Below, one piece after another: positions 41,101 through 47,756 of a stretch of 47,756 nucleotides of DNA. Origin of the DNA: JANOXC01 sp031418215. Its GTDB lineage: Bacteria; Bacteroidota; Bacteroidia; AKYH767-A; OLB10. The position numbers were made by a program, and so were the translations under genes. Location: contig JANOXC010000167.1 of assembly GCA_031418215.1 (NCBI GenBank), positions 1 to 47,756 on the forward strand, in the 5' to 3' direction. Under the pieces are notes generated by a model. It made no database searches. It had not been told where the DNA came from and worked only from the letters and a program-made list of their open reading frames with translations. The stretch's first letter is position 1. Each line of letters opens with the position of its first letter.

Positions 41101-42234
41101 ACTGGCTCTCCAATAATAACCAACCAGCTTGGATGTATTGAAGACCATGATTGGAAATGGTATACAGCGGATGCCAGCACAGGCACTGGTATCAGTTATT
41201 CAAATGTTTCGGCAGCAAATGAGCCGGTAATATCCCTGCAAACAACGGATGACAATATCCTGATTGATAAAATTGTTTTAAGCAGCACCCCGCAATTAAC
41301 CGAGCCCGGAATTGTCATTTCTTCAGCAGGATGCAGTGGAAATGATGTAAGATTTACTACGACAGTAATTAATGTTTCCTGTCATGGTTCAACGAATGGC
41401 CAAATTACTGTATCGTCAGCCACGGGTGGGTCGGGTACCGGGTATACTTATTCTGTTAATAATGGAGTTTTTCAAAGCAACAATATTTTTACCGGATTAC
41501 CTTCTGCTATATATAAAATTCGTGTCAAGGATAGTAATGGAGCTATTTCAAGTGAACAGAGTGTATTTGTTGATGAACCTAAAACGCTCCAGGCATCTAC
41601 CTTTAAAGATAATCTCTCCTGTCTTAATTCCAACGATGGAAGAATAACAGCTTCGGTATTTGGAGGTACTTCTCCTTATGTTTATAATTGGTCTTCCGGT
41701 CAAACCACGGCATTGGTAACAAATTTAACGCCGGGTACTTATACTGTTACCGTGTCGGATGCTAATGGTTGTACAGCACTTCCTATTGCAACAGTAATAA
41801 TCTCTCCGACCAACATTCCTGACGCCACTGTTACCCTGATTCAACCTACAGATAATGCTTTCAAATGCACCAGGAAAAACATTCGGTTTCTTATAAACAG
41901 CGCCAATCAGGGGCAACCTTATTATCAATATTCCATTGATGGTGGGAACTCTTTTACAAACGACAACGGAAATAATCCAACAGCAGCTCATCTTTTCGAA
42001 AATGTTCCTGCAGGCACTTACAATCTTGTAATGAAAGATGTTAAGAATTGCCCTGTTACTTTAAACCCAAATATAATTACGATTAATGCTATTAGCGCTT
42101 TAAGTATTAACATCGATCATTCGGTTGCATGTATGGGGAGTGATGGTGCGCTAACCGCCATTGAGATAGGCGGAACTGCCCCTTATACCTACCAATGGAG
42201 TGGTGGCCCAACTTGTACTTCAGCAGTCACCTGA
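38188..42234 (+). CDS. Giant T9SS-exported surface protein, N-terminal part (ends at in-frame TGA)
   Basis: 1,348 codons to a TGA. Signal peptide MKKIITLISTCILLFNLTNA; laminin-G/concanavalin-like domain (about 100-290, with HHFAFKY and KEMWVDGQ); a long central region of unknown fold (about 300-870); a carbohydrate-binding-like beta domain (about 880-1045); then SprB-type repeats from about 1061 onward (e.g. LTPGTYTVTVSDANGC). The TGA falls inside the fourth repeat, between TSAVT and SKNNLIAGTYTVTV. The same frame continues without further stop to 45027, so this is one gene of ~2,280 codons broken by a single nonsense codon. SprB-repeat proteins act in adhesion or gliding. Confidence 0.85.
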   Translation: MKKIITLISTCILLFNLTNAQVQPYVYFTFDGTPPFNGPFVAVSGGLNGDISSACTTCALQRNSGATTLKVTILPHVLPWTDPDQQYLESVPTNRATQWANSTDFNSATGDFMVEFIVHFSENFTNQVSEEMFRIHPNGSTANLVANAVYHFDDGNGGPPNITFQTVLFEPTTSQTITDIDTIVLDGFGRKSQSYYFDASNPWHHFAFKYTYATHTKEMWVDGQRPNEFVKSSTTPLGKFSTGIGYELEIHRVTNNYLQFVGDIDELAFFNLDVPNAEIYQHYLDALISVGTNGHYKYQLAANIPLPTAVTSNILDPFEFAAGHDNTNFPGRSNELHSEGTVNSPLVQLQNYQLPRFKPGHNLKRNVNILNNKYLSNRDRVPTGAITQSALTQDELAKNWNFYYNITENPASDFGDYNNINTLPGRWVNDANNVNSYPLAAIIFRAQLNPNSVLHPLHPASFYPTISYLLRQDWQNPLAHNVNNGNNFLNRAGAISTKRFISPVAPQVDIDSDGIVMALILNSIPLTRQISFIMENNEITNRFTNPVTCQGLNIAKAFCDDPNIKTDYVSTLGSGIISGWEEYDAYKKQLLDNGYRTKVLGVPICNNAWYSNYAVDGFEKYRYRYKFLRETQSYGVTGSPTHPYPTPDFYPRSPKNWNSETPAADIHGWRWIANGRFTEMGLPFEDNRFAPFVAAGWAANENNNIRPGQWLGMLKCLNLLGVDFYQPGFFNVDDFPYGPYHLPAHPGAYVWQAITPVYAQAVASRYEDFLITGVVLPGDIEENIVTPNGQKLYQFRSTSPDHLIAVRANSVTAPNKYVIAGSIQPYFSVPGNSPLNDLATINLNGETLKFPIRRQGSTYMYDKSGASPIFYQLDEWHEYKHPEWWSKDFKFDAEVYDNAVSTSAIGTEDASGAVITNGDYSSFTSFVSGTANTFEFKFIPRQQTTYKLYIRARLKTSTSGVAQPITIQLSKTGSPIITNQLGCIEDHDWKWYTADASTGTGISYSNVSAANEPVISLQTTDDNILIDKIVLSSTPQLTEPGIVISSAGCSGNDVRFTTTVINVSCHGSTNGQITVSSATGGSGTGYTYSVNNGVFQSNNIFTGLPSAIYKIRVKDSNGAISSEQSVFVDEPKTLQASTFKDNLSCLNSNDGRITASVFGGTSPYVYNWSSGQTTALVTNLTPGTYTVTVSDANGCTALPIATVIISPTNIPDATVTLIQPTDNAFKCTRKNIRFLINSANQGQPYYQYSIDGGNSFTNDNGNNPTAAHLFENVPAGTYNLVMKDVKNCPVTLNPNIITINAISALSINIDHSVACMGSDGALTAIEIGGTAPYTYQWSGGPTCTSAVT
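42232..42234 (+). other. In-frame TGA splitting the giant surface-protein gene
   Basis: The codons on both sides encode one continuous SprB-like repeat in the same frame. A one-base change would restore a sense codon (TCA, GGA or TGG, for example). It is a true nonsense mutation, an assembly error or, less likely, a read-through site. Confidence 0.85.
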
Positions 42235-45027
42235 TCTAAAAACAATTTAATAGCCGGCACCTATACTGTAACGGTAACTGATATAAATGGCTGCACTGCC
42301 CAAACTTCTCAATTACTCAACGGTACAGGATTGGTCACTACAGTAACACCGTCAAATGGTACCTGCATTGGTGGCGGCAGTATTTCCTTTTCAACGCCAT
42401 CAGGAGGAACTCCGCCCTTTTATTACAGTGCCGACGGAGGCACCAATTATTATCCTAACAGCCCAATAATAAATCTGAGCCCAGGCTCCTATTCAGCAGT
42501 TGTTCGTGATTTTAATGGTTGTCTCAGTTCCCCTGAGCCAGAGACTATAGTCACTTCGGGATCAACCTGCTGCATTAACGGGATTCCGGAATTAAAACAA
42601 GTCGATTTTAACGGTGGACCTATTAGCGGTATAATTAATAACCTCAACAGTTCTGTAACAATACCATCCGGCGTTACTGTTACCATCAGTGGATGTGCAT
42701 TATATATAGGTGCCAATGTTTCCATTACGGTTTCTTCCGGTGCAACATTGATTATTGAAAATAATAGCTTCTTATCTGCATGCAGTAATATGTGGCAGGG
42801 TATTATTAACAATGGAGGTGTTGTGGAAATTACAAACTCTGCCATTGAAGACGCCATGCAGGGGCTATACACCTATAATGGCAGTCGATTTACGATTGAA
42901 GGTTCAACTTTCGACCATAACGCAGTTAGTATATATATGCTTTATGGTGACTATACAACAAGCAGCATAAAAACCACGGAATTTAAGTGCTCTGACGGAA
43001 GGATTATTAAAGAGCCTTATAAAGACCAACTTTCAACCTGTCATATCCTGATGGAATCAGTAGATTATTTTAAATTGGGAAATTCATTGGTTAGCACCGA
43101 CCTTAATACCTTCCGCAATGCAGTTCTTGGAATATATGCAATTAACAGTGCTTTTGACGCCGAAAACAATAATTTTGAATATGATAAAACAGTTCACTAT
43201 AATGTTACCGGCAGCTGGCCGAGAAGTGCAATTTACATAAATGATAATTATTCTTTTAACGACGTAAATATCGGAGTACCATTCTCTCAATACGGTGTTA
43301 ATACTATTGCTAATTGGGAAAACGGTATCTTAGCACATTGTGGTAATTCCACCATCAATATTATGAATAACGTGTTTGCTGATTGTAATTTGGGAACCGG
43401 TAACAGCGGAAGTTTAGCCCACATTAATGTTGCACGTAACACCTATAATCGCTGTTACAGGGGTACCCTTATTCATGATTTAAAAGCTGTCCAGGTTTCT
43501 GTTTTTTGGAATTTATATAACCTCGACGTTGTTTATGATCGTGCTACCTATGGATATGAAGCCATCCGTTGTGAAAACATCGTTCCGACATCGAGTTCTT
43601 ATATAAGCATTGAGGAAAATGAAATCTATAACAATGCGATCGGGATACACGTACGTAATATTGATGCTACCAATATCAATTATAATAGGTATCAAACGGA
43701 TATATCCAATGACGACCTTTTAGTTAATGGCAATCCCCATTTTGGTATCTGGCTTGAAAATTCGCCCAACTCTGTTATTGATAACAATTCAGTAGTTAGA
43801 AGTGAAATTGATCTGAATCATCAGAGTGGTGTAGACCATAGGGATATTATCACTGGCATTTCAACTGATTACAGTGTGGTTTCCAATGTGAAAAATAATA
43901 CCACTAGCAACATGGGTACCGATATTAATATATACGGAGGTTGTGAAGGTTCTGATATTCGTTGTAACTCTATGAGCGACAGTTACCGCGGTATTAATTT
44001 CAATACAGCAACTTTTGTAAGCGGTAACCAATACGGTGATTATAATGATGCTACAGAAAACAGTTGGAATGGGCTTTATTTAAGTAATACCAATTTGCGT
44101 ATTGCTGGTGCTTTTGCAAGCCCTCTTCCAATTGATTGGTACCATGAGCAAACTCTAGATCCTACCAACTCCTATTGCCCTTATTATCATTCGCCTGCAA
44201 TCAACCCTTTTCCATACGCTTCGGGTATCGGTTGCCCCCGTTTGCCTGATAATGACTGGACTCAAAAATTTCACCAGAATATTAAAGATGCAGCCCTTAA
44301 CAGCATTCAATATGAAGAGTATTTAGCTGAGAACAGGTTCAATGATGATAAGGCTGCCTTCGAAAAAGCCAAAGACGACACTACTTTGTTGCATTCATTT
44401 GGCAATTTGCAGTCTGTAATTAACCAGTGGTACACAACGCAAAAGCTGAGTAATATCGGAAAATACAAAGAAGTAAAAGATTATATTGACGCCAACAATA
44501 AACAAGCCGCTCAAACGGCAGCCTCCTCAACCGGCGATAATACCCTCATTTTACAGAACCTGAAAATCACTACACAAATTTACCTTGACCATTTTTTTGA
44601 TTTTAATGTAGTTCCGCTGGACGACTACTCCAGGGATCAGTTGGAAACCATTGCTGATCAAACTGTAGCTTTGGGTGGCGAAGGGGTTTACTTGGCACGT
44701 GCCATGCTGGGATTAGATATAATAGATGCTTTGCCTGTTGGATTGCGAAATGCACATTATATCAAGGATGAATCGAAGGACAATGTTTATCACATAAATC
44801 TTTACCCCAATCCTGCCAAAAATCAATGCACCATTACAGCCGATACAAAAATTGATTTAATTGAAGTAACTGACGTTTTGGGAAAGGTTGTAGGAAAATA
44901 TAAAATGACAACAGTTGATTTTGCTTTTGTTATACATCTTGAGAATTTCAAACAAGGAGTTTATTTGTGCAAAGTAAGCTACCAGGGTATTTTACTGGAT
45001 AACAAAAAACTCATTGTAATCAAATAA
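42235..45027 (+). CDS. Giant T9SS-exported surface protein, C-terminal part with sorting domain
   Basis: Continues the reading frame of the preceding part. The only early start-like codon is TTG at 42331 and no signal peptide follows, so it cannot be an independent exported protein. Remaining SprB-like repeats (to about 42550), then a right-handed beta-helix region (about 42600-44100; repeated N-rich rungs such as NNIEYDK-type turns and VENNS/IDNNSV patterns), a helical spacer (about 44250-44700), and a type A T9SS C-terminal sorting domain starting VYHINLYPNPAKNQ and ending GVYLCKVSYQ...KLIVIK. Beta-helix plus SprB repeats suggests a large surface adhesin or polysaccharide-binding protein. 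Confidence 0.82.
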   Translation, partial: SKNNLIAGTYTVTVTDINGCTAQTSQLLNGTGLVTTVTPSNGTCIGGGSISFSTPSGGTPPFYYSADGGTNYYPNSPIINLSPGSYSAVVRDFNGCLSSPEPETIVTSGSTCCINGIPELKQVDFNGGPISGIINNLNSSVTIPSGVTVTISGCALYIGANVSITVSSGATLIIENNSFLSACSNMWQGIINNGGVVEITNSAIEDAMQGLYTYNGSRFTIEGSTFDHNAVSIYMLYGDYTTSSIKTTEFKCSDGRIIKEPYKDQLSTCHILMESVDYFKLGNSLVSTDLNTFRNAVLGIYAINSAFDAENNNFEYDKTVHYNVTGSWPRSAIYINDNYSFNDVNIGVPFSQYGVNTIANWENGILAHCGNSTINIMNNVFADCNLGTGNSGSLAHINVARNTYNRCYRGTLIHDLKAVQVSVFWNLYNLDVVYDRATYGYEAIRCENIVPTSSSYISIEENEIYNNAIGIHVRNIDATNINYNRYQTDISNDDLLVNGNPHFGIWLENSPNSVIDNNSVVRSEIDLNHQSGVDHRDIITGISTDYSVVSNVKNNTTSNMGTDINIYGGCEGSDIRCNSMSDSYRGINFNTATFVSGNQYGDYNDATENSWNGLYLSNTNLRIAGAFASPLPIDWYHEQTLDPTNSYCPYYHSPAINPFPYASGIGCPRLPDNDWTQKFHQNIKDAALNSIQYEEYLAENRFNDDKAAFEKAKDDTTLLHSFGNLQSVINQWYTTQKLSNIGKYKEVKDYIDANNKQAAQTAASSTGDNTLILQNLKITTQIYLDHFFDFNVVPLDDYSRDQLETIADQTVALGGEGVYLARAMLGLDIIDALPVGLRNAHYIKDESKDNVYHINLYPNPAKNQCTITADTKIDLIEVTDVLGKVVGKYKMTTVDFAFVIHLENFKQGVYLCKVSYQGILLDNKKLIVIK

Positions 45028-45033
45028 ATATTA

Positions 45034-45072
45034 TAAGGGAAGCTGTTTGTGCTTCCCTTATTAAATTTTTTA
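45034..45072 (+). terminator. Intrinsic terminator after the giant surface-protein gene
   Basis: TAAGGGAAGC-TGTTTGT-GCTTCCCTTA: a perfect 10-bp stem, followed by a T-rich tract (TTTTTT within 15 bp). Confidence 0.88.
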
Positions 45073-45075
45073 TTT

Positions 45076-46599
45076 ATGCTAAAAAGAGTCGTCACAATTA
45101 TTTTATTTTTAAGCGTAGCTATTTTGAAATGTTGCAACTGCCAAGATAGAAATAGTAATTGGTGTTTCGGAGATAGCGCAGGTATTAATTTTAATAATTT
45201 AAGCAACCCAACTACCTTTTCTGCATCATTAGTTTCTCGAGGAACTTGTGCATCCATCAGCGATTCATCAGGAAATTTACTTTTTTATACGAATACAAGA
45301 GCAGGCATACCGGTTTTGAAAACAACGCTGGTCTGGTCTAAGAATCATCAGATAATGTTAAATGGAGATTCTATTATTGGCCGCGGCTGGTATAAAGAAC
45401 ATATTATTGTTCCATATCCTGGAGCTAATAATTTATATTATTTATTTACTGCAGGCGTCTCCTCGACCAGCGGTTTTTTTTATTCAATAATTGACATGAG
45501 TCAGAACGGTGGCTTAGGTACTGTTGTTCAAAAAAATGTGCAACTGCAAGGCTCCGACTTTTGGGCAAATGATGGAATTTCAGCGATTAAACATGGGAAT
45601 GGAAGGGATTGGTGGGTAGTTTTGCGTAACTGGTATAATCAAATCCCTAATGATACATTTTACTTTTACTTAATAACTCCTGCTGGAGTATCTCTTGATC
45701 ATATTCAAAATATTGGAGATATGATTATACCTGGGTTCTATAGAATTGAGCCGGCAAATGATGGAAACAAAATTGCTGTTTGTACTCCTGGGGGGCTGCT
45801 TGAAGAGTTTACTTTTGATAGATGTACTGGCTATTTATCTAGCGAAATAATAATTGAACATGAAAACCCCAATTCCAACCTTATCCCCTGGTATTGGGAT
45901 TGTGAATTATCAGCTAATAAAAACCTGCTATATGTAAGCTCTACTTATTCTCAAAATGATTCTAACAGTTACCTGTTTCAATACAACCTCAATGATGCAA
46001 ACCCTTCAATAACACGTGATACTTTATATAGAATTAAAGAACCTGTTGAAGGAGGGTTAATAGAATTGGCCCCGGATAATAAAATTTACTGGTCGTGTGA
46101 TTATTATGTAGGAAGTATTTTTTATCCCGACAGTGTTCGGAATATTTACAATGAAAACCTCAGCGTAATTAATTACCCTGACAGTCTTGGTGCCACATGC
46201 GATTTCCAACCTTTCTCTTTTTATCTTGGTGGGAAACGCACTTATTATGGATTACCCAATAATCCCAATTATGAATTGGGTGCTGATAGCGGCAGCATTT
46301 GTGATAGTTTAACTGTTGGAATATTGAATAACGAACAAGGAATATCGAATACTGAACTGTTTGTATTCTATCATCCCGGATGGCAAACAGCTTTTATCAA
46401 TGCCAAAGGGCTGGCAGGGAAGAAATACGTACTCACCGTTGCTGATGTTTTTGGACATATCATTTACAGAGAAAATGGAAAACTTGATGGTCCCTACTAC
46501 ACCTATGACCTGCACATGAATTCTTTTGCTGATGGGTTATATATAGTATCCTTGGTTACAGATAAGGAAGTGTTGTCGGGAAAATTTATCAGGCAATAG
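45076..46599 (+). CDS. T9SS-exported protein with beta-propeller-like fold
   Basis: 507 aa from MLKRVVTI (ATG 45076-45078); a start 27 bp earlier lies in the terminator and adds a poor leader. Signal peptide to about residue 22. The opening NWCFGDSAGINFN, then ASISDSSGNLLFYTN and HIIVPYPGANNLYYLFT, is the start of a Bacteroidetes family of WD40-like propeller proteins seen in gliding-associated surface proteins. It ends with a type A sorting domain (VADVFGHIIYREN ... FADGLYIVSLVTDKEVLSGKF). Likely surface-anchored or secreted; ligand unknown. Confidence 0.85.
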   Translation: MLKRVVTIILFLSVAILKCCNCQDRNSNWCFGDSAGINFNNLSNPTTFSASLVSRGTCASISDSSGNLLFYTNTRAGIPVLKTTLVWSKNHQIMLNGDSIIGRGWYKEHIIVPYPGANNLYYLFTAGVSSTSGFFYSIIDMSQNGGLGTVVQKNVQLQGSDFWANDGISAIKHGNGRDWWVVLRNWYNQIPNDTFYFYLITPAGVSLDHIQNIGDMIIPGFYRIEPANDGNKIAVCTPGGLLEEFTFDRCTGYLSSEIIIEHENPNSNLIPWYWDCELSANKNLLYVSSTYSQNDSNSYLFQYNLNDANPSITRDTLYRIKEPVEGGLIELAPDNKIYWSCDYYVGSIFYPDSVRNIYNENLSVINYPDSLGATCDFQPFSFYLGGKRTYYGLPNNPNYELGADSGSICDSLTVGILNNEQGISNTELFVFYHPGWQTAFINAKGLAGKKYVLTVADVFGHIIYRENGKLDGPYYTYDLHMNSFADGLYIVSLVTDKEVLSGKFIRQ

Positions 46600-46661
46600 G
46601 GAAAAATATTTAGGGTATTATGCCTTCTTTGTCTTTATGATTGGGACCTTTGTTATAATTA

Positions 46662-46841
46662 TTAATACTCCTTGCCAATGGATTTTCCAATCCTCTGCTC
46701 ACGAGCCATTCTCAATTCCTTATTTCGATTAAGAGATTTATCCAATTGCTCTATCCGTTCATCTGAAAACCCCAGGCGCCCTAACCGGAACTTCCTGTTG
46801 TTTGGAAAGTGCAATTTTATTCTAAAATACTTGGTTCGGTG
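46662..46841 (-). pseudogene. Possible gene remnant (basic, helical C-terminus)
   Basis: An open minus-strand frame of about 60 codons ends in TAA at 46662-46664. It reads FPNNRKFRLGRLGFSDERIE and then QLDKSLNRNKELRMAREQRI, a composition typical of coding sequence, but has no ATG or signal upstream (a TTG lies at 46812-46814). It may be the 3' end of a decayed gene. The rest of 46600-47064 shows nothing else I can support. Confidence 0.3.
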
Positions 46842-47064
46842 TTAAGCAGTTAAATTTTCTTAAAGAGCCCAATTTGTCGAAAATCTTAATGTGCAAAATA
46901 TGCTCAGATTGACTTGTGACAAATACCTTATCAACATTCCTTTTACACTGAAGTTAAGCTTTCCTTATTTTATCACCCATCGAAATAATTTAGTTAGCCC
47001 AAACCAAATCCCGCTTTTCCATCACTGTAAAACTTGAGCCGGATTGAGTTTGTGAAAGTGTATT

Positions 47065-47756
47065 TTAAATAAGCATATACCAAAGTAACATAATAGCCGC
47101 CAATGACATAATCAAAAGTGCAACTACTCCTATGAAATTTGTTGCAGGCTGATTCGTATATTCATCCATAATCTTCTTGTTGTTGCAGACATGTAAAATT
47201 ACACCAATCAATACCGGAGCCGTGATGCCATATAAAACAGCTGTATATAGCAATGCATGCACCGGGTCAACTCCGGCAAGTTGTATAAGGAGACCTAACA
47301 AAGTGGAGATAATCATAATAAAATAAAACTCTTTTGCTTCATGAAATTTTTTATTAAGCCCTTCTTTCCAATTAAAAGTTTCAGCAATGATGTAAGAAAG
47401 TGATCCGGCTAAAACAGGAATGGCAAGAAAGCTGATACCAATAACTCCAATAGCAAACAATATATAAGCCAGATCACCGGCAAGTGGCTGAAGGGCTTTG
47501 GCAGCATCTTCCACTGTGTTTATTTCAAGCACACCATTATTATGCAGAACAGTACCGGCAGTAAGCGTAATAAAATACATTACAAGCACAGAAAAAAACA
47601 TTCCGTACTTGATGTCTTTTTTCATGTGTGGCAAAATGAATTTATCAAGGATAATGTGCTTTTTCTTTTTTGGAAATACTTCTACTTCCATGGACGTCTG
47701 CCAAAAAAATAAGTAAGGGGAGATGGTGGTACCCAAAATGCCTACTAATATCAGCA
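47065..47756 (-). CDS. NRAMP-family divalent metal transporter, N-terminus cut by window edge
   Basis: The frame is open from the right edge (…LVGILGTTISPYLFFWQTS…) to the stop at 47065-47067. GTTISPYLFFWQ is the NRAMP transmembrane-6 segment involved in metal binding. At least five further membrane helices follow. The first part of the gene, including the TM1 DPGN motif, lies outside the window. NRAMP proteins import Mn2+ or Fe2+ with protons. No regulator site is visible here. Confidence 0.88.
   Translation of the reverse strand, partial: LILVGILGTTISPYLFFWQTSMEVEVFPKKKKHIILDKFILPHMKKDIKYGMFFSVLVMYFITLTAGTVLHNNGVLEINTVEDAAKALQPLAGDLAYILFAIGVIGISFLAIPVLAGSLSYIIAETFNWKEGLNKKFHEAKEFYFIMIISTLLGLLIQLAGVDPVHALLYTAVLYGITAPVLIGVILHVCNNKKIMDEYTNQPATNFIGVVALLIMSLAAIMLLWYMLI

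Noticed and set aside
42232..42234. TGA as selenocysteine codon or programmed read-through
   Set aside because: Surface-repeat proteins are not known selenoproteins and no stem-loop of the expected kind was found just downstream; a nonsense mutation or sequence error is simpler.

Overview
The window looks like a Bacteroidota chromosome, probably from the Chitinophagales/Sphingobacteriales area. The reasons are: a CcoN-CcoO fusion with the full cco accessory set, cell-surface proteins with type IX secretion (T9SS) sorting domains and SprB-like repeats, promoters of the TAnnTTTG class, and a Bacteroidetes-type tyrosine recombinase. The taxonomic call is inference; no rRNA or complete tRNA gene is present.

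Region 1 (1-3.2 kb) is the end of a conjugative element: a truncated VirD4/TraG-like coupling ATPase, a tiny overlapping membrane protein and two membrane-associated proteins in one leftward operon. Region 2 (3219-8735) is a compact element of exactly 5,500 bp bounded by 17-bp direct repeats. The left repeat is the 3' end of a tRNA-Leu(TAA) fragment. The element carries a tyrosine integrase, a helix-turn-helix protein, a putative replication-initiator-like protein, two exported proteins and two unknown proteins, all leftward, with repeated ACTTAAACATT motifs just inside both ends. It seems to sit in tandem with the conjugative element at a tRNA-Leu site.

Region 3 (8.8-13.4 kb) is a tightly packed leftward operon: CPBP-family membrane protein, NAD-dependent epimerase/3beta-HSD-like reductase, SDR, sterol-desaturase-family hydroxylase and flavin monooxygenase. 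It looks like a lipid or isoprenoid oxidation pathway of unknown product.

Region 4 (13.9-37.6 kb) is a redox/low-oxygen island. It contains an SDR, a universal stress protein, an Mla-type lipid ABC transporter and an acetyl-CoA hydrolase/CoA-transferase. Next comes a two-component pair: a PAS histidine kinase and a response regulator fused directly to a Crp/Fnr domain. Divergent from the kinase runs a long operon: Usp, two small membrane proteins, an unknown protein, the Ric/ScdA di-iron repair protein, a NorC-like cytochrome c, tyrosine phenol-lyase and tryptophanase. After it come a CcoI copper ATPase and ccoS-ccoNO-ccoQ-ccoP-ccoG-ccoH plus a TauE/SafE-like protein. Three promoters here carry an Fnr-like palindrome centred exactly 51.5 bp upstream of a TAnnTTT(G/A) element, which suggests one regulon controlled by the local REC-Crp regulator.

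Region 5 (37.6-47.8 kb) has an intergenic stretch with a REP-like palindrome and a 130-bp composite inverted repeat. It is followed by a giant T9SS-exported surface protein gene interrupted by a single in-frame TGA, a second T9SS-exported beta-propeller-like protein, a coding remnant, and an NRAMP metal transporter cut by the right edge.
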